Of a stretch of 64,000 nucleotides of DNA, positions 20,749 through 31,066 are shown piece after piece. The stretch's first letter is position 1. The number at the start of each line of letters is the position of its first letter. The DNA lies in NCBI GenBank assembly GCA_004380135.1, contig QXCR01000004.1:62001-126000 (forward strand), written 5' to 3'. The notes under the pieces were generated by a model. That model worked only from the letters and a program-made list of their open reading frames with translations. It was not told the DNA's origin and did not search any database. The stretch comes from Stemphylium vesicarium. Lineage: Eukaryota; Ascomycota; Dothideomycetes; Pleosporales; Pleosporaceae. The position numbers and the translations under genes were made by a program.

Positions 20749-23263
20749 TTAGATGCTTGGCTTCAGCAGTGCGTCCTTGAGTACGCGGTACTCTTCTCGC
20801 AGAGCGGCTACTTCTTGCTTCAGGATCAAGTGGTCTTGCCTTAGGCTCGCCATATCCTCCGCGGGTGAACTCCTCTTCTCGATCGCGGTACGCCGCTCGT
20901 ATCGATGCCCCGCCTCTAGTGGCGCTCCGTCACCGCCATGTGAAGAGCCATGGAATACGTTAGACAGACGACGAGAGTGCAGATTGGAGGGCGAACGAGT
21001 GAATAGTGGTATATCCGAGGCATGAAGACTGGTTTGATGCTGGCGTACATCCAAGGCTGCAGCAGATGCCGACTGCCTCGCGTCCTCCATCTTCGAATCT
21101 GCCCTGTCAGTATCCCTCACGATGCCGGAGATGGAGCGCGAGTAGACACTACTTGGCGAATCCTCTCCCACATCTGGCCCGTTCGGCATGCGTGGACGTG
21201 GTTGTGTGGTTTTAGCCATGGGTACGGAGGGAGGATGCTCTGCGTTTGGGTTTTCTCGATATCGCATCAAGGCTCTCTTGTCTTTCAGGGGTGGTGGAGG
21301 GGCGTACAGACTATCTAGGGAAGATGAAGACTCAGTTGTAGCTGCTGTTACATGGCGCTGAGCATGCCCACTCTTAGTCACTGGTCTTCCAAGGGTGTCG
21401 CGGAGCTGAAGTTGCTCGTGTGTGCTTAGTAATATAGAGGATGATTCGCATGATCGTGATGAATGCAGTTTAGGTGTTTTTGAGGCTGTCAAAGGCGTGC
21501 TTGAGTGACTATGATGCACGAGGGCCTGGTTCTGGGCTCTTCTTGTGGAGGGAGGCGTAAACCACTCTTGGTCCGAGAGTTCAGAGTCATCTGATGAGCT
21601 GAACGAAACGTATGGGCTAGAGAATAGCTGTGCGCGGAACCCTGGTGACACCAGTGGCGCTTGGTGCATCTGTGACCATCTTCGAGATTCGCGCACCGGT
21701 ATGTCACCTGATATCGACGGTGTTGCTGCGCTGCTGGCATAAATTTGATGCAATTTTGAAGGGAACCGAAATGTCTCGGTAGAAATTCGCGGTCGTACCA
21801 GCAGTTGCCTTTTCGGCCTCTCGCGAGATCTGTTCTTTCGTAAAGGCGAACGTCCTGGGATACCCGACTGCTGGGGCTGGGTCAAGCCTTGCTTCTGTTT
21901 TTCACCATTGACGGAGAAAAGATCCAAAGGCGGTCGGAAGGGCGACATTCGTTGTCCAGTGTCTGCTTCTTGAGGTAATGATTTCTTCTTCACCGTGCCA
22001 TTCTCATCATATGAACACTCTGAAAGCCCGTGCGTGGCCACACCCCGTATTGCATGTGCTTCAGGCGAGAATGAAACTGCGCGGCCTGGAAGGTGCGAGG
22101 TTGCGCTCATGTCGCCGACCCATTGTGCGGTAATCACTGGCATTTCCAGTGTAATTTCATGTATTAACAGGCCAAGAAGGTTGAACACTAGGACCCTCCC
22201 TGTTTGTGTGCCGATTGCGATCAATGTCTCAGAATTCCTATAGGCTCTTCCAGCATTTTCGATTGTATCATCCTGGGAGCGTCTGTCACCCTCTTCCTGG
22301 TTCTTCGGACGTGTTTTAATGTTCGCGCAAACCGATACGCAAGTAGCGGGTCCGGAGACGTGCTATGTCCGTAGGATCTTGCCACCTCCCTCGAAGTCGA
22401 CAAGCCGGCATTTACCATCATAGCCAACGCTAACGACTCGCGACTTGTAACCTGGTATGAATTCAGCTGCCGTCATTCCACCCATTGCTGCTTTGTGTAG
22501 CTTCTTGATAACACCGATTCGAACAGGCTGGAGTTGGAAAGCGTGCGTCTCATGTGCATATGACTCTTCAAAACGCTTTCGGGGCGATGGAAGGAAGAGT
22601 CGGTACATTGCCAGCATTCCGTCCTGGAAGCCTATTACAAAGCTTGTGTAAGGAAGTTGCGCAGACCCAGTGCCCGAATGAAACGCAGCGCAGCTCGCAG
22701 GCCCACGAGCATCAGTTGGACAGAATCGCACTGGCGCACTTCCTCCCCATCTTTGATCTTGAAGATAGATGGTTGGCGGATTTGGTGAGGCTGAAAGAAT
22801 CACGGTACCGTTGGCGGATATCGCAATCGTGTTTGGTGGCGAAAGATGTGAGAGTAAGGAAGGCAGAAGCTTGTCGGTGGAAATTGAATACGCTTGTACC
22901 GAATTACTGAGCGTGGTTGTGAAATAGAGAATGCGCGAGTCAGCTGAAAAGAGCAATAACCGCGGTTCGCCCTGCTCATGTCAGTGAGAATACTGCCGTA
23001 GTCAATTCTATACGTCGTACATCGCCATTCCTGAGTTTGTACTTCTTGTCTGCATCTGGTTTCGCGTTGTGTAATATCACGACCTGCCAATCCGCCACGG
23101 CAAAGAAACTGCTGTTGTTGGTTGATGCCCGAGCATTTACGATACCGTCAGCGCTCTCGCATTCGAAAAGCTTCCTTTCGGCGATCTGCGACCTCAGATG
23201 AATGGTTTTAGGCGTCGCGATGAACAGGTTGCGGTCGAATGGGAGTTCATGGTTATTGGCCAT
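20749..23263 (-). CDS. WD40 repeat protein with C-terminal coiled coil, interrupted by an in-frame TAG
   Basis: Exons 23263-23021 and 22971-20749 (49-nt intron). The frame is open for 821 residues except for one TAG at codon 284 (bases 22363-22365). Before it lies a beta-propeller-like region (LLLFSADSRILYFTTTL, SVGYDGKCRLVDFEGGG). After it, in the same frame, the propeller continues (LIAIGTQTGRVLVFNLLGLLIHE). Then comes a long Ser/Arg-rich disordered region and a terminal heptad helix (LRQDHLILKQEVAALREEY). The residues around the stop read GGGKILRT-stop-HVSGPATC, where a WD-type repeat would have Trp (TGG). WD40 plus C-terminal coiled coil recalls NEDD1-like gamma-tubulin adaptors, but only weakly. 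It could be a pseudogene, a strain-specific nonsense allele, a base error, or a stop recoded in mRNA. Without recoding the product is 283 residues. Confidence 0.7.
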
Positions 23264-23505
23264 GATGGCTGCTGGAATAGTGATGCGGTCTAGGGTTGTC
23301 AAGACGATGGCGGGGTTTGCAACTGAGGTGTGGTTCAAGCGACGTGACGAAAAGTATTGGGCAGGTGCTCAAGACGAACCAGTGTGGTGTCGAGGCAAGA
23401 GCAGGGTGATCAAAATTAACACTGCAAGATCGCCCAGTTTCAATTCATGGGTATAAGTAGCCCACGATGGCAAGATGATTGATAGCTCTACACAAATCCT
23501 GACCT

Positions 23506-24992
23506 CTACTTTGTTTTAGCAAATTGCTTCCCCCACTTCTCTGCGATCTCCTTCTCGGAAAACTTTCGGGTCTTGCGCTTGAGCAGCTCTACTTTCTCAT
23601 CAAGCGTAAGCTTCATCTGATCACCCATTGGTACCAGGCACTTCGCGATGTGCTCGTAGTTCTTTCTCAGTAGGTTGATCGTAAGGAAAAAGTAATCGAT
23701 GTTGTAAAATACAATCGCCTGCTCGTCGGAGTATTGTTTCTTTTGTGAAAGGAACGCGACAGGATGTTCGCGCCAGTGGCGAAGCGGGTTGAGGTGGTGA
23801 GAGGTATGGTAGCCGTCATTGTAGCAGTATCGGTTGCTCTGTCAAGGTGTCAGTATCGAACATAAAGACGTCGCGCGTAAAACTTACTGGTGTATCAATG
23901 AGCGTAATGCTCGACCTGAAGTCAGAGTCGGGTTCGACCTCATCGACAAAGGCGTGCTGACCCCAGTTACCAGTCATGAGAGCCAAGCGCATGAAAGCGA
24001 GCGGGATCAGAAAGACAAAGGTCGTTGCGCGAGCGTTGACATAATTGTACATGAGGTACAAGAAAATGTAGTTGCTGATCTCGCATCCGCCTGCCTGTAG
24101 CGCAAGGCTGGGCTTACGTGTACGCAGGAAGTACAATGGCAGATCGAACCAGATGAGAAAATAGAAGCGACCAACGTATTGCATAAAGTCCCAGACGCTG
24201 TCTCTCTGGTATCGAATGGTGGACGAGAGGTCGTTGGGGCCGTTGCCTTCGACATGATGGTGCTTGACGTGATGATAGTAGTACGAGTTCCAAGTGTGAC
24301 CCATCATTGGATCAAGGATGTACGGGAAGATACGATCGACCAGGCCATACTTCTTGCTGAGCACACCACGCATGTGGATGTGTTGATGTTTCAGAAGGGT
24401 ATATGCGCCCATGTAATAACCCTGCATGACGCAATGAAGCACGGCATGCCACCAGTGGAAGTTGGTATACAAGTAGGCAGCCGATGGGATGCTGGTGCAG
24501 AAGTAGAGAAGCAGATGCGTGACCATGATGACATCTGTCTCGACTCTGACTACGTGCTTAGCCCACTTGATGTAAGGGTCGATGACCCATTGGCGAAGAT
24601 AGAGATTTTTGATGTCCGGTTCATCTATAGAACTGAACACACTAATCTCAAACTTATCAGACTTTGGGTCATTGAGCTTTTTGAGGTAAGCAATCGCTTG
24701 TTGCTCTTGGTCTTGGAGGTCTGTAGAGAGTCAGTCGCGGAAACAAAACGAGCGAATGCAGATGACTGTGCTTTCACACCAACAGTGCTTGCCAAGAGAG
24801 CAACGTGCCTTCTGGTGATGGCGTGACGACCTCAGTGTGTTTGACGCCCGAGTCATCGGAATCTTCCGCCGCATCTGATGCTGACCCATTAGGCAAATTT
24901 TCATGTAACTCGTATTCTTTTTTCAGGATGTTCAAAACCACTCGATCGGGACCAGTAAGCTCTGCATCGAGAGGGAAGGCAAGTTTGCCCAT
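23506..24992 (-). CDS. Membrane fatty-acid desaturase/hydroxylase family
   Basis: Exons 24992-24809, 24720-23888 and 23838-23506 give 449 residues. The soluble N-terminus is followed by hydrophobic segments and three histidine clusters of the di-iron desaturase fold: KHQHIH at 172-177, HHVKHHH at 211-217 and HTSHH at 350-354. The last cluster sits in exon 3 within NDGYHTSHHLNPLRHW. The family is ER-membrane bound and uses oxygen and electrons from cytochrome b5 to introduce double bonds or hydroxyls; regiospecificity cannot be told. No fused cytochrome b5 domain is visible. The first intron can keep frame only with a GC donor (GAAG|GCACGT), an uncommon but known class. A C-terminal KTK ends the protein, reminiscent of ER retention tails. 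Confidence 0.85.
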
Positions 24993-26097
24993 GGTGTTGA
25001 TGATCTGAAAAGATAGGTGTGGAAATCAGGCCACAATAAGGTGGCGCTGGGATCGCAACGGCGACGGCAGTCCTCCGCTGGATGAAGAGTAAACAATGAT
25101 TGCGAGCCACCAGATGTAGACTCCAGATTGACAAATGCAAGGACAATGCTGACTGTCAAGGACAGGCGAGCGATGGGTTTGTAGAGAGCTGCGAGGCTGT
25201 GAAGCCAAGGAGCTGGAAAGCGGTGACAGACGTTTAGCGCGCGCCCCTGGAGATCCACAGTGGCGAACACCAACCGCGTACGCATCCAACAACTTTGCCG
25301 GCGCCCAGACCCCCAGATTCTGATGGATTCCAGGACACACGCACGCTGTTTATGCTATGGTTTTCTCTGGAATTCGCGGTCGATGCCCCGAGCCCATTGC
25401 ACGCGCAAGCGTACATGTTCCTACCGCCGATGCCGCTTCACGCAGTCCTTCCTCTGGCGGGCCGCTGTCATTCCGATGATAGGCCGCCTAAACAAAAGCT
25501 CGCGTCAACACAGCAGAGCCTTTCTGTGCATGTCTTGATTCCATATTCGATCGGAGTAGTCGTTTGACATTCAGGATAGTCCTGGAGATCTTTCCCTTGG
25601 ACAGGCTCGTCGCCCCAGCCTGCAAGTTCACAACTTGGTTTATGACTCACGGTTCAGGGTGTATTTGGAGTCTGGAGTCTAGAGGACGGGGTGACTCTCT
25701 GCTTAGACAATACTTTGGCGTATCGTGGTACTCCACATCTGTGCCCACTTCCGGATTTCGAGACCGAGGTAGCAAATGGACAAAGATGCACAAACGCAGG
25801 ATGGCAACCTCGTGGCGACTACGTGGGCGGTATCAGGCTTCGTGAAAGCCATGCCATCCATACCAGGCTATTGAGCACCAATAGGAGAACAACATCTCTT
25901 CGCTGCAGGCGAATGACGTACATTCCAACCTGGAAGCCTGCTGCCTGCTGCCTGCTGCCTGTACATCACTAGGCCAATTCTTTGAACGTCTTCCCTACTG
26001 CAGCTTGTCCAACATCAAAACCTCCAGCGATATTGCAGCCTTAGTTTTCTACCAATCTACAAGCATCCCGGTCGACTGTTGCTCGTCCGCATCCTCC
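24993..26097. other. Divergent promoter region, 1.1 kb
   Basis: Between the desaturase (minus) and the E2-fold gene (plus). It contains a GCCTGCT repeat near 25936; short frames look like chance. Confidence 0.6.
25936..25961 (+). repeat. GCCTGCT tandem repeat, 3.7 copies
   Basis: Heptamer GCCTGCT repeated three full times plus a partial copy, upstream of the E2-fold gene. Confidence 0.8.
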
Positions 26098-26577
26098 ATG
26101 GTCTGCGCGAGATCACGAGCGAGAAGGCTCCAGCAGGAATTTGCCATCTTCAACAAAGAAGGCGAAGATGAATTCTCTGCGCAACTACAAGACTCGAATT
26201 TAGGCTTCTGGGTCGTTCAACTTCGTGGCCCAAAGGACTCACCCTACGAGAACGGCACATTCATTCTCCACGTCCGTTTTCCATCCAACTTCCCGCTCGT
26301 CCCGCCAATTGTTACCTTCCGTACAAGAATATACCACCCGAACATTGATCGCGGTAGCGGTACCATTGCATGGAGTCTAACTTCAAAAGAATGGTCACCC
26401 TGCTGTACCATGAATAAGAACCTCATTACATTGCAAAACATACTGATGGAGCCGAATCCACTGCCTGAGTGCGAAGCGGAACCGGAGATTGGGCATGAAT
26501 GGCGAGAAAAGCACGAATTATATTGGCAGACGGCTAAAGAATGGACTGAGAAGTACGCAATGGATGGCCAAGTGTAG
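26098..26577 (+). CDS. Ubiquitin-conjugating-enzyme fold protein lacking the catalytic cysteine
   Basis: 159 residues from the first ATG of the frame (26098). The E2 fold is clear: QLQDSNLGFWVVQLRGPKDSPYENG, FPSNFPLVPPIVTFRTRIYHPNI, a WSP motif at 99-101, and a final helix ending AKEWTEKYAM as in UBC4/UBE2D proteins. The HPN tripeptide is kept at 80-82. The position that holds the active cysteine in E2s (G-x-I-C-L-D) reads GTIAWSL, so residue 91 is Ala. Two cysteines follow WSP at 102-103 but are not at the catalytic site. It is therefore probably a UEV-like or pseudo-E2 that binds ubiquitin or a partner rather than forming a thioester. The region between fold core and last helix is also unusual (PLPECEAEPEIGHEW). 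Confidence 0.8.
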   Translation: MVCARSRARRLQQEFAIFNKEGEDEFSAQLQDSNLGFWVVQLRGPKDSPYENGTFILHVRFPSNFPLVPPIVTFRTRIYHPNIDRGSGTIAWSLTSKEWSPCCTMNKNLITLQNILMEPNPLPECEAEPEIGHEWREKHELYWQTAKEWTEKYAMDGQV

Positions 26578-27367
26578 GCCGGGCTACCTAGTTATCTTGC
26601 CGATGTAGATGCGGCGTAGTGCACGGAAGACTCTGTATTCTCTTAGCATGCTTGGTGCGAAAAGCCTTGATGAAGTCAGAGATTGAGCGATCTGATTGAT
26701 CTCTTGGTCTACGAAAAATATGGCTGCTGGCAATGAGAATGATGGTTCTATCCACTGCCGCGCTAGCGACCTTTAGGGCGAGCGTAGCGAACGCACCGAC
26801 TGTGGCGCTCCGCAGGCTCCCAAGATCCTCTTTCTCACCCCTTGACTTTCGCTGACCCTTGTATCTTGAGCAATCATCCACCACACCACTCGACCCCAGA
26901 AGCAAGTTTGTAAACATCTGTGATTCGGCAGGCGCCCACTGGATCTGGCTCGATCACAGTGGTTAGTCGCACCGCGGGCCAGGCGCCGCCCCGCACCACA
27001 CATTAGCAGCCCAACCAATAGCATCACGGAGCGCCCTTTTAACTGTGACAAACTCAACCATCGCCACGCCTCCTGATAAAGAAACGCTCCAATGATTTTC
27101 CCAGGGTTTGCATGTACACAGCTCATCAGAAGGGCCGAACCGTGGCGTTGTTGCTACTACTCCGCATTTGGAATTCTCGACTTCACTTTTGCATGATGAA
27201 GCACATCATGGTTTCTATTTCATGGTGCACAACCAACACTAGACGTGAGATCGCGTCTCTGATCTCTCATGTTTGTTGACCCTTTCTTGCCCTGGTACCT
27301 TTGTTGGTATTGAGGTCTCCAACTCAGTCGTCCAGTCACTCTTTTACACTCAGTCACTCGTTTCAGG
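26578..27367. other. Intergenic, 790 bp
   Basis: 3' flank of the E2-fold gene and promoter of the lipase gene. Nothing recognisable. Confidence 0.6.
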
Positions 27368-28425
27368 ATGCTTTCTTTCTTGTCGCTCGTTATCGGTGCG
27401 CTGCTAAGCGCGATCATCTGCAATGCTTCGCCCTTCGTTCAGGAGAGAGGTATGAGAGTCGTCTATCTAGAGATGTGAGCACGATACTAACGAGAGTAGG
27501 CATCTCCAGCCATCTCTTCAAAGACTTTAAACTTATGAGTCAGTATGCTTCAGCAGCATACTGCTCCAACAACTACAACTCTCCTGGTGACCAGATTGAA
27601 TGCTCCACCGGCAACTGTCCGCTAGTTCAAGATGCGGACTCCAAGACGGTCCTCGAGTACAACCGGTATGTCAGTCCCGCTTATGAATAAAGTACCCAGC
27701 ACTGACAATATTACAGTGAAGAGACATCAACCGACGTAACCGGTTTTGTCGCAATAGATCATACCAACAAACTAGTCGTCGTCTCCTTTCGCGGCAGTCA
27801 TACCATCGACACCTGGCGCACAAACCTCGATCTCGGCACCACCCAGACTGACATTTGCCCCGACTGCACAGCCCACAGCGGTTTCTGGCAGTCGTGGACC
27901 GACGCCCGCGCTCGCGTTCTTCCCGCTGTGATGGAAGCAGCCGCTAAGTACCCTGGCTACCAAATCATCGTAACAGGACATTCGCTCGGCGGAGCCATTG
28001 CGACACTCGCCGCTGCTAGCCTGCGCAACTCAGGTTATGTGGTATCTTTGTACAGCTTCGGTTCGCCCCGCATCGGAGGACGCAAGATCAGTAGTTACAT
28101 TACAAGGCAGTCCGGTAGCAACTATCGCGTCACGCACTGGAACGATCCTGTCCCCAGAGTCCCGCTTTTGTTGATGGGTTACGTGCACATCAGCCCTGAG
28201 TACTACATCAACAAGCCCAACGAACAGAACGTGGAAGAGAGCGATATCGAAACATACGGTGGCTCGATGAGCATGAGGGGAAATATGGCGTGGCTCCTGG
28301 TGGATATTGATGCCCATAGATGGTATTTTGGAAGCATGTATACCTGTGGTGTTCAGGACACTACGAAGAGGGGGCTGAAGATCAGGGGGGTAGAAGGAGA
28401 TATGGAATTGGTTGCTACGTTCTAG
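27368..28425 (+). CDS. Secreted class 3 lipase
   Basis: Exons 27368-27449, 27500-27665 and 27717-28425 encode 318 residues. A signal peptide (MLSFLSLVIGALLSAIICNA) precedes the mature enzyme. The nucleophile elbow is GHSLG with Ser172. The acid is most likely Asp226 (THWNDPVPRVP), and the base His283 in DIDAHRWYFG, matching the layout of the Thermomyces lanuginosus-type lipases. The oxyanion region VVVSFRGSHTIDTW and the cysteine pairs are also family-like. It should hydrolyse triacylglycerols or similar esters outside the cell. The first intron splits the pre-mature region, a common position in fungal lipases. It converges with the next gene, only 86 bp between stop codons. Confidence 0.92.
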
Positions 28426-28511
28426 ATAGTGATTAATGCTATGTCGTCATAAGGAAAGATGCCGTTATAGGGAAAGGGGGGTATCATCAAATCCAAACCA
28501 GAAAACGCTGA

Positions 28512-29855
28512 TTAACACTCCACAATGTCGCAGTCTCGCTCCAACTCTTCCGCCGAATGCTCCCGCCATAAATGATCCATTAGTGATGCAACGTCTTTGC
28601 ATATCGTGTCCCACTTCCTGAACCGTGCGCAAAGTACGCATGCGAACCCACCTACTTCTCTGTGCGACTTTATGACAAAGCGGTTCTTGACACGGAAGGC
28701 TCGATACGCTGGGTTCCAGTAATTGCCCCTAGATGGCCTGCAGTCGTCGACAACAATCTCCCATGCTTTTCCGGGTCGTGTAGCGAGGTAAGTGCGACAG
28801 AAAGGGCATTTGCTATCGCCACAAGGTTTGTAGGCGTCAGCCAACGGCATCCAAGGATCGTCTTGAAGGTCCTTAGCGTAGACGCAGAAGAGCCGAGGCT
28901 TTGAGGATGGGGGCGCTGGCTTTGGCTTTGGCTCCGGCTTTGGTGTCGGTTTACACTCTGGTTCAGGCTCTGGCTTCGGAATCGGTTTCGGCTTTGGCTT
29001 TTGGACCGGCTCTGGTTTGAGTTTCTTTCCGTCTGAAGAGCTCGACGAACTGGAGCTGCTGCCTGTGCGCCTCCTTGGCTTGAACGGTTTGGTCGTGTGC
29101 CACGTATCTTCGTGGTTCGGAAAGGCGCCAGGAACATTGCACGGCGGATCTACGGGTCTTGTCGTCGGCGGTGGTGGTAGCATGCGCTGATACTGCATGC
29201 TCAGTGCTGCGATCGAGGCCGCACGCGCTGTCCTCGTCGTTTGTATGAGGCGTAAAAGGTGCGAATGCGAAGACGACGGTGTGGGATACGAGCTTAAGAG
29301 CAGGTCTTCGTGGGTGCTGAGAAGTGTCTGCTGAAGCTGTATGATCTGCGATTGAAGTTGAATTTGCGTCGTCGCTTCTATGTGTCAGTGTCAGACAGCG
29401 GTCTCAGTCAGAATAAGGACATACCATCGCCACGGGCGAAAGGCTCTCCAAGCTTCCGATATCCACGTTCATACTCGGTTCTGATTTGAGCGGAAGCAGT
29501 GAGGATTAGTTCTTCCTCGCTGTCGGTGGAATCGCTCTTCCTTCTAGGCATGCTGATTCCGGAGTCGCGGCGCCTGTGCGAGGGCCTTCTGATGTGGAAT
29601 TTGTCGTCTTCGTCGTCGCTATCTTTCGGACTAGACTTGCGCTTGAGCTTACGATACAGGTCGCTTGCAGACCCAAAAGAATCAGTCAATGTTCGCACAA
29701 GCGATGCGACAACTACCAGATCCTGCAGTAAGCCTTTGGCCTGCGTAAGCAAAGTCAGTATTTTGCCTTAGTTGAGGTGCCCCAGGTAGCCTCTCGGGCG
29801 CTGATTTTGCGTATTTGCGTACCGTTTCAACAGCTTCTTCAGTTTCTTTCTTCAT
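28512..29855 (-). CDS. KP/EP-repeat protein with C-terminal Cys/His-rich module, unknown
   Basis: Exons 29855-29823, 29740-29425 and 29377-28512 encode 404 residues. The first 11-residue exon is a Lys/Glu peptide; next come a hydrophobic helix (LLQDLVVVASLVRTL) and a basic Ser-rich segment. A helix of Gln/Leu follows (TTQIQLQSQIIQLQQ). After a poly-Ser stretch there is a run of Lys-Pro and Glu-Pro repeats about 35 residues long. The C-terminal 130 residues hold CGDSKCPFC and a C2H2-like FACVLCARFRK...LMDHLWREH, so it may bind zinc. I do not recognise a family. All joins keep frame; the second exon lacks any domain signature. Confidence 0.65.
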
Positions 29856-31066
29856 GTTGGCGATGTAATGACGTTGTCAACAATGCAAATTGTGTATTGA
29901 GAAAAGAAGATGCGTAGACCAAATGGCGAGCACATCTTGCGCCCCAAGTAGAGTTCACCGGTCAGGCAGCCATGTCTACACAAGATCATACTCAGATTAT
30001 GCCCTCAGCTGGAGAGCATGTATTCGCATTTGATGTATCATGAGTACCTTTTTCGATCTGGTGTTGGTAGCCGCATGCTTACTATTCTTCACGTGGTACC
30101 TGAAACCCGATGACTGTTTCGGCTCTCGTCGACTGCACGAGTGCGAAAGGAGGCTATGGGGAGAGGCTTTGAGTAGTCATAAGGGGATTGAAACCTACAG
30201 AGCTGACATATACCCTAAGATGACTCTAGAGTGCTTGCTTTTCATCTTGACCTGGGCGTGATGAGTACGAGTGGGCATTCGCTAGGTGAAGATTGGGTGA
30301 TCCACGCCACATGCTCTCCATCGCATGCGTGACGTATCCTGAGACAATTGCGGCGTAGATGGTGGTCGTCACATCTCGACATATAGCAACTCATGCGCCC
30401 GTTAAGCGAGAGCAAGGTGTCTTGCGGTGCCTGTTGTTTAGATGGGTCGGAATCAAATGTGTCGCTCGACTGGGGCAGCCATTTCAGCGATGGTAGCGCG
30501 TCGTGATGGGTCTGCATGTAGCGGCTGTCGGGTTGTAAATTTAGAACGTCGCCCCGTCCCGTACTGTGGAGATGGTGGGAAGAGAGGGCGGGCGTGCGCT
30601 TATGAGACGTGGCGAAGGCGCTAGGCGATGGCGTCGCACCTGCACATTGGCACGCGTCCCCTATACACCATCGTGACCACATCATTCGCTCCATTCCATC
30701 TCACACTCGAAGCTTCGCCTCAGCCCAAGAAATATGACGGGCATTGCATCAATTCCGATATGCATGCAGAGTGTTCCTGTCACCTTTCCGGCGAGCGCAG
30801 GTACCCGGGAAAATAAATGGGGCTCTCCAGGCGCTTCGGGTTTCATCGCACCGAACGATTCGCTGAGAGCCTCCCAACGTAGCATACCTCTGGAAGCGCG
30901 CTCCTAATGAAAAGAGTCTATTAGCGCTATGCTGGGGATTCGCTATGGCTGTGCCTCATGGATGCCATCCAAAAGATAGGTGTTCGCTGCCCGTGAACCA
31001 TCAGCCGCATCTGCTTACACGCCTTCGTCGTCTTACAGCAACGCGTGACGACGCGCATCAGCAACC
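29856..31066. other. Divergent intergenic region, 1.2 kb
   Basis: Between the KP-repeat gene (minus) and the orphan membrane glycoprotein gene (plus). A 73-codon ATG frame at 30040-30261 with a hydrophobic start is not convincing. No RNA or repeat seen. Confidence 0.5.

Noticed and set aside
30040..30261. 73-codon ATG frame with hydrophobic start
   Set aside because: Too short, no neighbours or motifs in support; chance is likely.
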